The position numbers and the translations under genes are program-made. From NCBI RefSeq assembly GCF_041021955.1, contig NZ_CP158375.1:3832501-3896500 (forward strand): a stretch of DNA of 64,000 bases. The letters are read 5' to 3'. Below, piece after piece: positions 55,981 to 64,000 of the stretch; position 1 is the stretch's first letter, and every line of letters begins with the position of its first letter. This stretch comes from Caulobacter sp. 73W (GTDB lineage Bacteria; Pseudomonadota; Alphaproteobacteria; Caulobacterales; Caulobacteraceae). The notes under the pieces are model-generated. The model searched no databases. It was not told the origin of the DNA and saw only the letters and a list, made by a program, of their open reading frames with translations.

Positions 55981-56454
55981 ATGACCGATACGCAAGGCTT
56001 TGAGGCTCTGGCGAGCCTGTCGAGCAACCCGGAAGCCGCTGCTCCGGCCGAGCCGCAGATCGACCAGTACGGCCGCGCTTACGCCACCGGCAAGCGCAAG
56101 AACGCCGTCGCCCGCGTCTGGATCAAGCCGGGCACCGGCAAGATCACGATCAACGGCCGTGACCAAGAGATCTACTTCGCGCGCCCCGTGCTGCGCATGA
56201 TGATCGCCCAGCCCCTGCAGATCGCTGATCGCCTGGGCCAGTTCGACATCATCGTCTCGGTCAACGGTTCGGGCCTATCGGGCCAGGCCGGCGCCGTGCG
56301 TCACGGCCTGTCCAAGGCTCTGACCTATTACGAGCCGGCCCTGCGCGCCGTCCTGAAGCCGCACGGCTTCCTGACCCGCGACAGCCGCGTCGTCGAGCGT
56401 AAGAAGTACGGCAAGGCCAAGGCCCGCCGTAGCTTCCAGTTCTCGAAGCGCTAA
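55981..56454 (+). CDS. rpsI: 30S ribosomal protein S9
   Basis: A 157-residue small-subunit protein. [40 protein letters not shown] and the basic C-terminal tail ending [11 protein letters not shown], which reaches the tRNA-binding site, are diagnostic. An N-terminal extension of about 25 residues rich in Ala and Glu precedes the core, as in other alphaproteobacteria. It shares an operon with rplM and ends at two adjacent hairpins. Confidence 0.97.
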   Translation: MTDTQGFEALASLSSNPEAAAPAEPQIDQYGRAYATGKRKNAVARVWIKPGTGKITINGRDQEIYFARPVLRMMIAQPLQIADRLGQFDIIVSVNGSGLSGQAGAVRHGLSKALTYYEPALRAVLKPHGFLTRDSRVVERKKYGKAKARRSFQFSKR

Positions 56455-56460
56455 AACTCG

Positions 56461-56513
56461 CGCGGATACTCCGCGTTTGGATGGGGCGCTTCGGGAAACC
56501 GGAGCGCCCTTTC
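56461..56513 (+). terminator. terminator region of rplM-rpsI
   Basis: Two hairpins. A short one, CGCGGA/TCCGCG (56461-56466 with 56470-56475), is followed by TTT. A longer 11-bp stem with one G-T pair (56484-56494 with 56499-56509) and GAAA loop is followed by TTTCT. Confidence 0.75.
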
Positions 56514-56549
56514 TCTTTGGGCTGAACTCTACGACAGGGGAGGGCGCGC

Positions 56550-57497
56550 ATGGCCCCCAAGGTCTTCATCGACGGCGAAGCCGGCACCACCGGCCTCCAG
56601 ATCCGCGAGCGGCTGGTCGGCCGCACGGACATCCAGCTGATCTCCATCGATCCGGAGCGCCGCAAGGACGCGGCCGCGCGCGCCGAGATGCTGAACAGCG
56701 CCGACGCGGTGATCCTGTGCCTGCCCGACGACGCGGCCAAGGAAGCCGTCTCGCTGATCACCAATCCCGAGGTGAAGGTCATCGACGCCTCGACCGCCTA
56801 CCGCACGGCGGAAGGGTGGGCCTACGGCTTCGCCGAGATGTCGAAGGAGCAGCGCAAGAAGATCGCCGCCTCCAAGCGGGTGTCGAACCCTGGCTGCTAT
56901 CCCACCGGCGCCATCGGCCTGATCCGGCCGCTGGTCTGCGCCGATATCCTGCCGGCCGAGTATCCGATCTCGATCAACGCCGTGTCGGGCTATTCCGGCG
57001 GCGGCAAGGCGATGATCGCCGACTTCGAGGACGCCTCGTCCGAGAACTACACGCACGACGCCTACCGCATCTACGCCATGGGCATGGGCCACAAGCACGT
57101 GCCGGAAATCCAGACCCACGGCGGCCTGTTCACGCGCCCGATCTTCGCCCCGGCCGTGGGCCGCTACGCCCAGGGCATGCTGGTCGAGGTGCCGCTGCAC
57201 CTGTCTCTGCTGCCGGGCGCCGCCAGCCTGGCCTCCATCCATAAGGCGCTGAGCGACCACTATGCCGGCGAGCGGTTCGTGGAAGTCGCGTCGCTGGACG
57301 AGGCCAAGAACCTGAAGACCCTCGACCCCGAGGGCCTGAACGGCACCAACCGCATGAAGCTCTTCGTGTTCGGCTCCGACACCATTGGTCAGGCGCGGCT
57401 CGTGGCCCTGCTCGACAACCTGGGCAAGGGCGCTTCCGGCGCGGCGGTCCAGAACCTCAACATCATGCTCGGCCTGGACGAAGGCGCGGGGCTGTAG
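56550..57497 (+). CDS. argC: N-acetyl-gamma-glutamyl-phosphate reductase (type 2)
   Basis: A 315-residue NADPH enzyme of arginine synthesis. It starts [20 protein letters not shown], the cofactor loop of the shorter ArgC type. The catalytic Cys lies in [20 protein letters not shown] near residue 116; [14 protein letters not shown] and [14 protein letters not shown] follow. Length matches the type 2 branch rather than the 350-residue type 1. It ends 16 bases before the left arm of the inverted-repeat cassette. Confidence 0.93.
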   Translation: MAPKVFIDGEAGTTGLQIRERLVGRTDIQLISIDPERRKDAAARAEMLNSADAVILCLPDDAAKEAVSLITNPEVKVIDASTAYRTAEGWAYGFAEMSKEQRKKIAASKRVSNPGCYPTGAIGLIRPLVCADILPAEYPISINAVSGYSGGGKAMIADFEDASSENYTHDAYRIYAMGMGHKHVPEIQTHGGLFTRPIFAPAVGRYAQGMLVEVPLHLSLLPGAASLASIHKALSDHYAGERFVEVASLDEAKNLKTLDPEGLNGTNRMKLFVFGSDTIGQARLVALLDNLGKGASGAAVQNLNIMLGLDEGAGL

Positions 57498-57513
57498 GGG
57501 GGGGCGCGCCACT

Positions 57514-57547
57514 CTCCGTCTTCGCCCGACTTGTTCGGGCGACCCAT
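57514..57547 (+). repeat. left arm of 34-bp inverted repeat
   Basis: Exact reverse complement of 57877-57910. Internal dyad CGCCCGA (57523-57529) / TCGGGCG (57535-57541). It begins CTCCGTC and ends ACCCAT, 16 bases after the argC stop, and could also serve as a transcription stop. Confidence 0.9.
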
Positions 57548-57564
57548 GCCGTAGATTGTCAGGC

Positions 57565-57866
57565 ATGGTCACGCGGGACGGCGTTATCGCCACCTACATC
57601 ATGGTGAGCCAGAAGAACGGAACGCTGTACATAGGCGTTAGGCTGATCTCGCGCGACGAGCCTATGAGCACCGCGAGAGTCTTATGGACGGCTTCACCTC
57701 GCGCTACGGCGTGAAGCGCCTCGTTTGGTACGAGGTCCACGATCGTATGACTGAGGTCATCCGACGCGAGAAACGGCTCAAGAAGTACCCGCGCGCCTGG
57801 AAGATCAATCTAATCGAATAGATGAACCCTGATTGGGCCGACCTGTATCTAAGGCTCAATCAGTGA
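57565..57866 (+). pseudogene. GIY-YIG nuclease family gene, decayed
   Basis: A remnant of a roughly 100-residue GIY-YIG endonuclease of the small UvrC-like (COG2827) type. The first frame gives MVTRDGVIATYIMVSQKNGT and LYIGV, containing the YIG half of the motif. After GTT at 57637-57639 five bases (57640-57644) stand where six are needed. The correct frame then resumes DLARRAYEHRESLMDGFTSR, followed by YGVKRLVWYEVHD and RREKRLKKYPRAWKINLIE. A TAG at 57819-57821 replaces an expected Glu/Lys codon, and MNPDWADLYLRLNQ then leads to the stop at 57864-57866. One frameshift plus one nonsense codon make it non-functional as it stands. Confidence 0.88.
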
Positions 57867-57876
57867 CTGTCACGGA

Positions 57877-57910
57877 ATGGGTCGCCCGAACAAGTCGGGC
57901 GAAGACGGAG
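57877..57910 (-). repeat. right arm of 34-bp inverted repeat
   Basis: Exact reverse complement of 57514-57547, ending 19 bases from the phaC stop codon. The arm ends GACGGAG and is followed by TTTTG, so on the plus strand its hairpin could also act as a terminator. Confidence 0.9.
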
Positions 57911-57929
57911 TTTTGAGACTTCTAAGCCT

Positions 57930-59876
57930 TTAACTCCGCACCTGTACATATGTACCAGGCGCGTCTTCCAGCGGGGCGAGCGGACCCGTCGCCGGATCGC
58001 GCGCCGGAATGAGCTTGCCCGAGCGCTCCTTGAGCCAGACCGCCCAGTGCGGCCACCAGGAGCCGGCGTGCTCCTCCGCCTCGGCGATCCAGCCGTCCAC
58101 GGCGCCGGGCAGGTGGGCGTTGGTCCAGTGCTGGTACTTGTTGGCGTCTGGGTGATTGATGACCCCGGCGATATGACCCGAGCCGGCCATGGTGAAGGTG
58201 GTCGGGCCGCCGTAGCAGCGCGCGCCGCGATAGACGCTGCGGAACGGGGCGATGTGGTCCTCCTTGGAGGATTGCACGTAGATCGGCGTCTCGACCTTCG
58301 ACAGGTCTAGCATCTCGCCGCCCAGCTCCAGCTCGCCGCGCGCCAGGGCGTTCCGCTGGTAGAAGTTGCGCAGGTAGAATAGGTGCAGGGCCTTGGGCAT
58401 CCGCGTCTGGTCGGCGTTCCAGAACAGCAGGTCGAAGGGCTTGGGCTCCTTGCCCAGCAGGTAGTTGCTGACGAAGAACGACCAGATCAGGTCGTTGCCG
58501 CGCAGGGCGTTGAAGGTGTCGGCCATGGACTGGCTGGACAGGAAGCCGCCGTCGGCGTCCATCCGCGCCTCGATCTCCTTCAGCCAGGTCTCGTCGGTGA
58601 ACAACAGCAGGTCGCCGGCCTCGGCGAAGTCGGCCTGGGCGGCGAAGAAGGTGGCCGAATTGATCCGCTTGTCGCCCTTGGCCGCCATGTGGGCGAGGGC
58701 GCAGGCCAGCAGGGTGCCGCCGATGCAGTAGCCGACGGTGTTGATGCGATCGACGCCGCACTGCTTCATGGCCTGGGCGGTGGCGTCATAGACGCCCTCG
58801 AACATGTAGTCCTCGAAGGTCTTGGCCGCGAGCGTGGCGTCCGGATTGACCCAGGAGGCGACGAAGACGGTGAAGCCCTGGGACGTCAGCCAGCGGATCA
58901 TCGAGTTCTCGGGCCGCAGGTCGAGGATGTAGTACTTGTTGATCCACGGCGGGAAGATCAGCAGCGGAATCTCGTGGACCTGATCGGTCGTGGGCGAGAA
59001 CTGCAGCAGCTGCAGGATGTCGTTCTGATAGACGACCTTGCCCGGGGCGGTGGCGACGTTCACGCCGACCTTGAACTTCTCCAGATCGGTCTGGCTGATG
59101 GCCAGCTGGCCGCCGCCGCGCTCCAGATCGGCGGCGAAGTTCTCCATGCCCCGCACCAGGCTCTCGCCCTGGGTCTCCACCGCCGCGCGCATGGCGGCCG
59201 GGTTGGAGAACAGGAAGTTCGACGGCGAGAAGGCGTCGGTCAGCATCTTGGTGAAGAACTCGACCCGGCGCTTGGCGGCGGGGTCCACGTCCTCGACCCC
59301 CGAGACCAGGCTGTTCAGCCAGTTGGCGCTGAGCAGATAGGACTGCTTCATCAGGTCGAACATCGGATGCTCGGACCAGTCGGGATCGTTGAAGCGCTTG
59401 TCGCCCTTGGCCGGGGCCACGACGGGTTGCGCTGGCTCGCCCGCGATGCGCTGGGCGGCGCTGCGCCACAGCTCCAGATACTGGGTGAACAGGTCGGCCT
59501 GGGCCCGCATGACGCGATCCGGCTGGGCGGCCAGGCGGCCCATGACCTCGGTCAGGGCGGGGGCGACATGAAAAGGATCGGGGCTGAGGGCGGCTGGGCG
59601 GTCGGCCTGACGCAGGGCGGCCTCGGCGATGGCGCCCTGGGCGGTCATGGCCGCCTTGGCCAGGTTCAGGGATAGGGTCTCCATCGCCTTTCGCTGCTCG
59701 GGCGTCATCAGGGCGTAGAAGTCGGCGGCCGGGTTTTCGCCAACCGGGGGAATTTCGGCCTTAGGCGCCTCGACCTTGGGCGCTTCGGCCTGAGCCTTGG
59801 GAGGGGTCTTGGGCTTGGCCGTCTTCGGCGCGGCCTTTGGTTTGGCGGTTTTGCGCGTCGGAGCGTCGTCGGCCAT
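57930..59876 (-). CDS. phaC: class I poly(3-hydroxyalkanoate) synthase
   Basis: A 648-residue synthase that polymerises hydroxyacyl-CoA into PHA granules. The lipase-like box GYCIGGTLLACALAHM near residue 382 carries the catalytic Cys; the Asp lies in VQSSKEDHIAPFRSVY and the His in GSGHIAGVINHPDANKYQHW. The N-terminal domain has FNDPDWSEHPMFDLMKQSYL, typical of class I. An unusual N-terminal extension of about 50 residues is rich in Ala, Lys and Pro (TRKTAKPKAAPKTAKPKTPP). ATG 59876 follows GAGAGACGAC. Frames extending further upstream overlap the divergent lipoprotein gene and are not coding. Confidence 0.94.
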   Translation of the reverse strand: MADDAPTRKTAKPKAAPKTAKPKTPPKAQAEAPKVEAPKAEIPPVGENPAADFYALMTPEQRKAMETLSLNLAKAAMTAQGAIAEAALRQADRPAALSPDPFHVAPALTEVMGRLAAQPDRVMRAQADLFTQYLELWRSAAQRIAGEPAQPVVAPAKGDKRFNDPDWSEHPMFDLMKQSYLLSANWLNSLVSGVEDVDPAAKRRVEFFTKMLTDAFSPSNFLFSNPAAMRAAVETQGESLVRGMENFAADLERGGGQLAISQTDLEKFKVGVNVATAPGKVVYQNDILQLLQFSPTTDQVHEIPLLIFPPWINKYYILDLRPENSMIRWLTSQGFTVFVASWVNPDATLAAKTFEDYMFEGVYDATAQAMKQCGVDRINTVGYCIGGTLLACALAHMAAKGDKRINSATFFAAQADFAEAGDLLLFTDETWLKEIEARMDADGGFLSSQSMADTFNALRGNDLIWSFFVSNYLLGKEPKPFDLLFWNADQTRMPKALHLFYLRNFYQRNALARGELELGGEMLDLSKVETPIYVQSSKEDHIAPFRSVYRGARCYGGPTTFTMAGSGHIAGVINHPDANKYQHWTNAHLPGAVDGWIAEAEEHAGSWWPHWAVWLKERSGKLIPARDPATGPLAPLEDAPGTYVQVRS

Positions 59877-59967
59877 GGTCGTCTCTCCCGTCGCGGTGCT
59901 TTCCGGCGTCAACAGAACGCACTCGCCCTTTCGTTCGTTACGATCATCGCATAAGAGCGAAGACGAT

Positions 59968-60393
59968 ATGAACGCCACAAAGCGGATTTTTGACCAGACG
60001 ATTCGAGGGGCCGCGGGCATCGCGGTTCTGGCGATGGTTTCTGGCTGCGCCATGCCGAAGGTCACGAGCGCTTCCTCGCCCCTGGCGCAGGAAGCCGCGC
60101 GCGTCGCCGCCGAGCCGGGCGAGTATCCCAACGTCGCCGATATCCCCAAGGCGCCGACCGACGTCCGTGGTGCGGGCGAATGGCGTGCCGCCGTCCAGAA
60201 TTCAGAAGCCGCCGGCCGTCGGGTCACCGCCGAAACCGGGCCGGAAACCTTCACCCTGAAGGAGACCGAGAGCTACGCCGCCTCGGGTCGCCGCGCCGCG
60301 ACCCCGCCGCCGGCCGTCACCACGCCCGCCGATACGGCGGCCTTTGTGCGCGCAGCACGCGAGCGAGCTACACCGCCTCCGTCCCCGCGCTGA
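59968..60393 (+). CDS. hypothetical lipoprotein
   Basis: A 141-residue putative lipoprotein. The signal peptide GAAGIAVLAMVSGCAMPK has a lipobox VSGC near residue 27. The mature part is low in hydrophobics and contains PGEYPNVADIPKAPTDVR, then an Ala-, Pro- and Thr-rich tail. The stretch YPNVADIPKAPTD is reminiscent of small SPOR- or pilus-associated lipoproteins, but no family can be named. It is divergent from phaC with 91 bases between the starts. Confidence 0.7.
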   Translation: MNATKRIFDQTIRGAAGIAVLAMVSGCAMPKVTSASSPLAQEAARVAAEPGEYPNVADIPKAPTDVRGAGEWRAAVQNSEAAGRRVTAETGPETFTLKETESYAASGRRAATPPPAVTTPADTAAFVRAARERATPPPSPR

Positions 60394-60512
60394 CCCTCAG
60401 CGCTTCGGCGGAGGCAAAATCTTCTCGCAACCTGCTTGGCTAGGCCCCGCTGGGGGTCTATCCATGCGCGACTTTCGCTCCCGCCGCGCCCGGATGGCGC
60501 ATTGAGCTCTTC

Positions 60513-61733
60513 ATGACGACCGATTTCCACCGTATCCGCCGCCTTCCGCCGTACGTGTTCGAGGAGGTAAACAAGATCAAGGCGCGCCTGCGCGCCGAAG
60601 GCACCGACATTATCGACTTCGGCATGGGCAATCCCGACATGCCGACGCCGCGTCACATCGTCGACAAGCTGGTCGAGACGACCACCGATCCCAAGGCCGG
60701 CCGCTATTCGGCGTCCAAGGGCATTCCGGGCCTGCGCAAGGCCATGGCCAACTATTACGGCCGCCGCTTCGGGGTGAAGCTGGATCCGAGCACGGAGGTC
60801 ATCGCGACTCTCGGCTCCAAGGAAGGCTTCGCGAACCTGGCCAACGCCCTGACGGCCCCGGGCGACGTGATCATCTGCCCGAACCCGGCCTATCCGATCC
60901 ACGCCTTCGGCTTCATCATGGCCGGCGGGGTGATCCGCCATGTGCCGGCCCTGTCGCCGGAGGAGTACCTGGCGGGCGTCAGCCGCGCGGTGAAGCATTC
61001 CGCGCCGCCGCCCAGCGTCCTGATCCTGTCCTACCCGTCGAACCCGACGGCCCAGTGGGTGGATTTGGACTTCTACAAGGACGCCGTCGCCCTGGCGAAG
61101 AAGCACGACCTGCTCGTGATCTCCGACGTGGCCTATGGCGAGATCTATTTCGACAACAACCCGCCGCCGTCGGTGCTGCAGGTCGATGGCGCCAAGGACA
61201 TCGCGGTCGAGGTCAACAGCCTGTCCAAGACCTACGCCATGGCCGGCTGGCGCGTCGGCATGGTGGTCGGCAACGCCCGCATCTGCGCGGCGCTGGCGCG
61301 GGTGAAGTCGTATCTGGACTATGGCGCGTTCACGCCGATCCAGGTGGCGGCGGCCGCGGCGCTGAACGGCCCGCAGGACTGCGTCGACGAGATCCGCGCG
61401 ATCTATAAGAGCCGCCGCGACACGCTCGTTTCGTCGATGAAGCGCGCGGGCTGGGATATTCCGAGCCCGCCGGCCTCGATGTTCGCCTGGGCCAAGATCC
61501 CCGAGCAGTATCGCGAAGCCGGCTCGATGCTGTTCTCCAAGCTGCTGATCGAGGAGGCCGGCGTCGCCGTGGCTCCCGGCGTCGGCTTCGGTGAATACGG
61601 CGAGGGCTATGTGCGCATCGGTCTCGTCGAGAACGAGCACCGCATCCGTCAAGCCGCGCGCAACGTGAAGAAGTTCCTCGGGAACTCCGACGAAATCCTG
61701 GGCCGGGCGCACAACGCCATGGCCGCCCAATAA
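60513..61733 (+). CDS. class I/II aminotransferase, AlaC / LL-diaminopimelate aminotransferase-like
   Basis: A 406-residue PLP aminotransferase. [20 protein letters not shown] and [20 protein letters not shown] open the fold, [20 protein letters not shown] contains the conserved Asn, [11 protein letters not shown] the Asp, and [20 protein letters not shown] the Schiff-base Lys. The sequence fits the AlaC/DapL-like cluster often placed before hom in alphaproteobacteria. It may make alanine or supply aspartate-family amination; the exact role is not resolved. hom follows 15 bases later. Confidence 0.88.
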   Translation: MTTDFHRIRRLPPYVFEEVNKIKARLRAEGTDIIDFGMGNPDMPTPRHIVDKLVETTTDPKAGRYSASKGIPGLRKAMANYYGRRFGVKLDPSTEVIATLGSKEGFANLANALTAPGDVIICPNPAYPIHAFGFIMAGGVIRHVPALSPEEYLAGVSRAVKHSAPPPSVLILSYPSNPTAQWVDLDFYKDAVALAKKHDLLVISDVAYGEIYFDNNPPPSVLQVDGAKDIAVEVNSLSKTYAMAGWRVGMVVGNARICAALARVKSYLDYGAFTPIQVAAAAALNGPQDCVDEIRAIYKSRRDTLVSSMKRAGWDIPSPPASMFAWAKIPEQYREAGSMLFSKLLIEEAGVAVAPGVGFGEYGEGYVRIGLVENEHRIRQAARNVKKFLGNSDEILGRAHNAMAAQ

Positions 61734-61748
61734 GCCTGGGGAACGAGT

Positions 61749-63038
61749 ATGACTGACAAGACCTGGCGCGTTGGCGTCGCGGGCCTGGGCACCGTGGGCG
61801 CGGGCCTGCTGCAATTCCTGAACGACAAGCCGGGCTACGCTCCGGCTGGCGGCAAGGCCGTGGTGACGGCGGTGTCGGCGCGTTCGCGCACCCGTCCGCG
61901 CCCGGTCGACATCTCCAGCCTGACCTGGTTCGACGATCCGGTTGCCCTGGCGGGTTCGTCCGACATCGACGTCTTTGTCGAGCTGGTCGGCGGCTCCGAC
62001 GGCCCGGCCAAGGCGGCGGTCGAGACGGCGCTGAAGGCCGGCAAGCCCGTCGTCACCGCCAACAAGGCCCTGATCGCCGAGCATGGCGCGGAGCTGGCCG
62101 CCCTGGCGGAGGCCAACAATGTCCCGCTGCTGTTCGAGGCGGCGGTCATGGGCGGCGTGCCGGCCGTGAAGATGGTCCGCGAGGCCCTGGTCGGCGAAGA
62201 GCTGAAGAGCATCGCCGGCATCCTGAACGGCACCTGCAACTACATCCTGACCGAGATGGAGGCCGCCGGCCGCACCTTCGGCGACGTCCTCGCCGAGGCG
62301 CAGCGCCTGGGCTACGCCGAGGCCGACCCGACCATGGATGTGGGCGGCTTCGACGCCGGCCACAAGATCACCATCCTGGCGGCCCTGGCCTTCGGCTGCG
62401 CGCCCAACTTCGCCGCCGCCGAGATCGAGGGCATCGACAAGGTCGATCTTCTGGACATCCGTCTGGCCAAGGATCTGGGTTACCGCATCAAGCTGATCGC
62501 CTCGGTGGAGAAGGGCGAGGAGGGCGTGTCGGTGCGGGTCCACCCGTCGCTGACGCCGCTGAGCCACCCGATGGCGCAGGCCAACGGCGCGCTGAACGCT
62601 CTTTTCCTGGAAGGTTCGCGCATCGGGCGCATCTTCTTGCAGGGGCCCGGCGCCGGCGCTGGTCCGACCGCCGCCGCCGTGGCCGCCGACATCGCCGATG
62701 TGATGACCGGCGCGGTGCGTCCGGTGTTCCAGGCCCCGGCCGGAACGCTGGAGCCGTTCGTCGCCGTCGACGCCAGCCACCGCTTCGAGAAGGCCTATGT
62801 GCGCATCCTGGTGAAGGATCAGCCGGGTGTGATCGCCGCGGTTTCCGAGACCCTGGCCGAGTGCGGGGTATCCATCGACAGCTTCCTGCAAAAGCCTGTT
62901 GAGGATGCAGGCGGTGTTCCGATCGTGCTCATCAGCCATGCGGCGTCGGAGGCTTCCGTTACGGAAGCGATAAACCGCATCGAAAGGCTGCCGGCTGTGC
63001 TAGAGCGTCCGCGCCACTTGCGCATCGCGCGCATCTGA
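61749..63038 (+). CDS. hom: homoserine dehydrogenase
   Basis: A 429-residue NAD(P)-dependent enzyme reducing aspartate semialdehyde to homoserine for threonine and methionine. The cofactor motif is [37 protein letters not shown] and [20 protein letters not shown] are hallmark stretches, with [20 protein letters not shown] containing catalytic residues. The C-terminal ACT domain (residues about 350-429; [20 protein letters not shown]) implies feedback control by threonine. It is in an operon with the aminotransferase upstream and probably with glpX downstream. Confidence 0.96.
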   Translation: MTDKTWRVGVAGLGTVGAGLLQFLNDKPGYAPAGGKAVVTAVSARSRTRPRPVDISSLTWFDDPVALAGSSDIDVFVELVGGSDGPAKAAVETALKAGKPVVTANKALIAEHGAELAALAEANNVPLLFEAAVMGGVPAVKMVREALVGEELKSIAGILNGTCNYILTEMEAAGRTFGDVLAEAQRLGYAEADPTMDVGGFDAGHKITILAALAFGCAPNFAAAEIEGIDKVDLLDIRLAKDLGYRIKLIASVEKGEEGVSVRVHPSLTPLSHPMAQANGALNALFLEGSRIGRIFLQGPGAGAGPTAAAVAADIADVMTGAVRPVFQAPAGTLEPFVAVDASHRFEKAYVRILVKDQPGVIAAVSETLAECGVSIDSFLQKPVEDAGGVPIVLISHAASEASVTEAINRIERLPAVLERPRHLRIARI

Positions 63039-63090
63039 TAACCGCCAGGATAGGCGGAGGCAGCCCACGCAGGGCAGGAGACGTCTTTTC

Positions 63091-64000
63091 ATGAGTTCCA
63101 ATCCTCTGGATCGCAATCTGGTCCTGGATGCGGTTCACGTGACCGAGGCCGCGGCCATCGCGTCCTGGGGCATGGTTGGCCGCGGCGACGAGAAGGCGGC
63201 CGACCAGGCCGCCGTCGACGCCATGCGCAATGCGCTGAACGAACTGAACATCGACGGCGAGATCGTGATCGGCGAGGGCGAGCGCGACGAGGCGCCGATG
63301 CTCTATATCGGCGAGAAGGTGGGACGCGGCGGCGCGGCGATCGATATCGCCCTTGATCCGCTGGAAGGCACAACCCTGGCCGCCAAGGCCATGCCGAACG
63401 CCCTGGCTGTGATGGCCTGGGCGCCCAAGGGCACGCTGCTGAACGCGCCCGATACCTATATGGACAAGATCGCCTGCGGTCCGGGCCTGCCGGCCGGGGT
63501 CATCGATCTGGACGCCTCGCCCGCCGACAACGTCAAAGCCGTGGCCAAGGCCAAGGGCGTCGATCCGACCCAGATCACCGTCTGCGTCCTGGACCGCCCG
63601 CGTCACGCCGAGATCATCGCCAGCGTTCGCGGCGTCGGCGCGCGGGTCTATCTGATCACCGACGGCGACGTGGCGGGGGTGATCAACACCGCCGATCCGG
63701 CCACCGGCGTCGATCTGTACATCGGTCAGGGCGGCGCCCCGGAAGGCGTTCTAGCCTGCGCGGCGCTGAAGTGCGTGGGCGGCCAGTTCCAGGGGCGCCT
63801 GATGTTCCGCAACGCCGACGAGCGCGCCCGCGCCGCGCGCTGGGGCATCACCGACCTGGAGAAGAAGTACGACCTGCACGAGATCGTCCGCGCCGACGCC
63901 ATCTTCGCCGCCACGGGCGTGACGCCGGGAGCGCTGCTCGACGGCGTCGTGTTCAAGGACGGCATGGTTCACACCCATACGCTGGTGATGGATTCCGCCA
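63091..64000 (+). CDS. glpX: class II fructose-1,6-bisphosphatase (3' end outside window)
   Basis: The first 303 residues of GlpX, which hydrolyses fructose 1,6-bisphosphate to fructose 6-phosphate in gluconeogenesis. The metal site is visible as IVIGEGERDEAPMLYIGE and AIDIALDPLEGTTLAAKAMP. VYLITDGDVAGVIN and GQGGAPEGVLACAALKCVGG are also characteristic. The frame stays open to the right edge; about 20-30 residues are missing compared with the family. ATG 63091 follows GCAGGAGACG. The gene lies 52 bases after hom. Confidence 0.94.
   Translation, partial: MSSNPLDRNLVLDAVHVTEAAAIASWGMVGRGDEKAADQAAVDAMRNALNELNIDGEIVIGEGERDEAPMLYIGEKVGRGGAAIDIALDPLEGTTLAAKAMPNALAVMAWAPKGTLLNAPDTYMDKIACGPGLPAGVIDLDASPADNVKAVAKAKGVDPTQITVCVLDRPRHAEIIASVRGVGARVYLITDGDVAGVINTADPATGVDLYIGQGGAPEGVLACAALKCVGGQFQGRLMFRNADERARAARWGITDLEKKYDLHEIVRADAIFAATGVTPGALLDGVVFKDGMVHTHTLVMDSA

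Larger units (their letters stand above)
57514..57910. mobile_element. inverted-repeat-bounded GIY-YIG cassette
   Basis: A cassette of 397 bp in the space between convergent argC and phaC. Its ends are a perfect 34-bp inverted repeat (57514-57547 and 57877-57910). Each arm contains its own hairpin, CGCCCGA with TCGGGCG around a 5-base loop (57523-57541 and 57883-57901). A remnant GIY-YIG nuclease gene fills the interior. No target-site duplication is evident. The structure resembles a REP-type element paired with a nuclease; mobility is an inference. Confidence 0.65.

Noticed and set aside
57514-57910. The inverted repeat as a plain bidirectional terminator for argC and phaC
   Set aside because: A terminator would not need two copies 330 bases apart around a nuclease gene, nor 34 identical bases; terminator activity may be an added effect.
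60273-62939. A minus-strand open frame of nearly 900 codons opposite the aminotransferase and hom genes
   Set aside because: Both sense genes are unmistakable; the antisense product has the His/Arg/Gly-rich composition typical of shadow frames.

Overview
The window is high-GC DNA from an alphaproteobacterium, most likely a member of the Caulobacteraceae (Caulobacter or Phenylobacterium type). This is inferred from three large TonB-dependent receptors of the Caulobacter/Xanthomonas type, a MucR regulator, 5-aminolevulinate synthase (Shemin-route haem synthesis), an nrdR-rib-nusB-thiL operon and a class I PHA synthase. About 65 genes or gene remnants and one tRNA can be supported. No rRNA, CRISPR array or prophage was seen.

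Layout. 1-10 kb: the end of a thioredoxin-reductase-like flavoprotein, hemB, a type II NADH dehydrogenase, and a valine-catabolism set (acyl-CoA dehydrogenase, 3-hydroxyisobutyryl-CoA hydrolase, 3-hydroxyisobutyrate dehydrogenase) into which two paralogous exported methyltransferase-like genes are inserted; then hemA and a MucR-type regulator. 10.4-16.5 kb: a housekeeping operon glyA-nrdR-ribD(reductase only)-ribE-ribBX-ribH-nusB-thiL. 16.5-20.3 kb: a MazEF-like toxin-antitoxin pair with a palindromic operator, two small envelope proteins and the H+-pyrophosphatase. 20.6-39.4 kb: an outer-membrane nutrient-acquisition island. Its first part has a TonB receptor, S10 serine peptidase, LysR regulator, class III aminotransferase/decarboxylase and DUF885 enzyme, suggesting peptide or amino-acid scavenging. 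Its second part has two TonB receptors, a DUF4861 protein, a sialidase-fold protein and a pectin methylesterase, suggesting pectin use. 39.5-47.2 kb: accessory genes (SDR, YkgJ protein, two AraC regulators, a frameshifted MFS transporter, an MDR oxidoreductase, two small exported proteins). 47.4-57.5 kb: conserved chromosome (bamE, cytochrome bc1 chaperone, yceD-plsX-fabH-ihfA-merR, tRNA-Pro, ctaA, a PhoX-like protein, rplM-rpsI, argC). 57.9-64 kb: phaC, a lipoprotein, an alanine/diaminopimelate-type aminotransferase, homoserine dehydrogenase and the start of glpX.

The most unusual object is a compact cassette of about 400 bp between the convergent genes argC and phaC. It is a decayed GIY-YIG nuclease gene bracketed by a perfect 34-bp inverted repeat, and each repeat arm is itself a hairpin. 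This resembles the organisation of REP-associated transposases but with a GIY-YIG nuclease, and is the best candidate here for an undescribed mobile or repeat-propagating system. Three other genes (hemB, a methyltransferase-like lipoprotein, an MFS transporter) show single-base frame breaks. Because hemB should be essential, at least that one may be a sequence error. Shared operator-like motifs in front of the peptidase and aminotransferase genes, and in front of the second and third TonB receptors, suggest local regulons.
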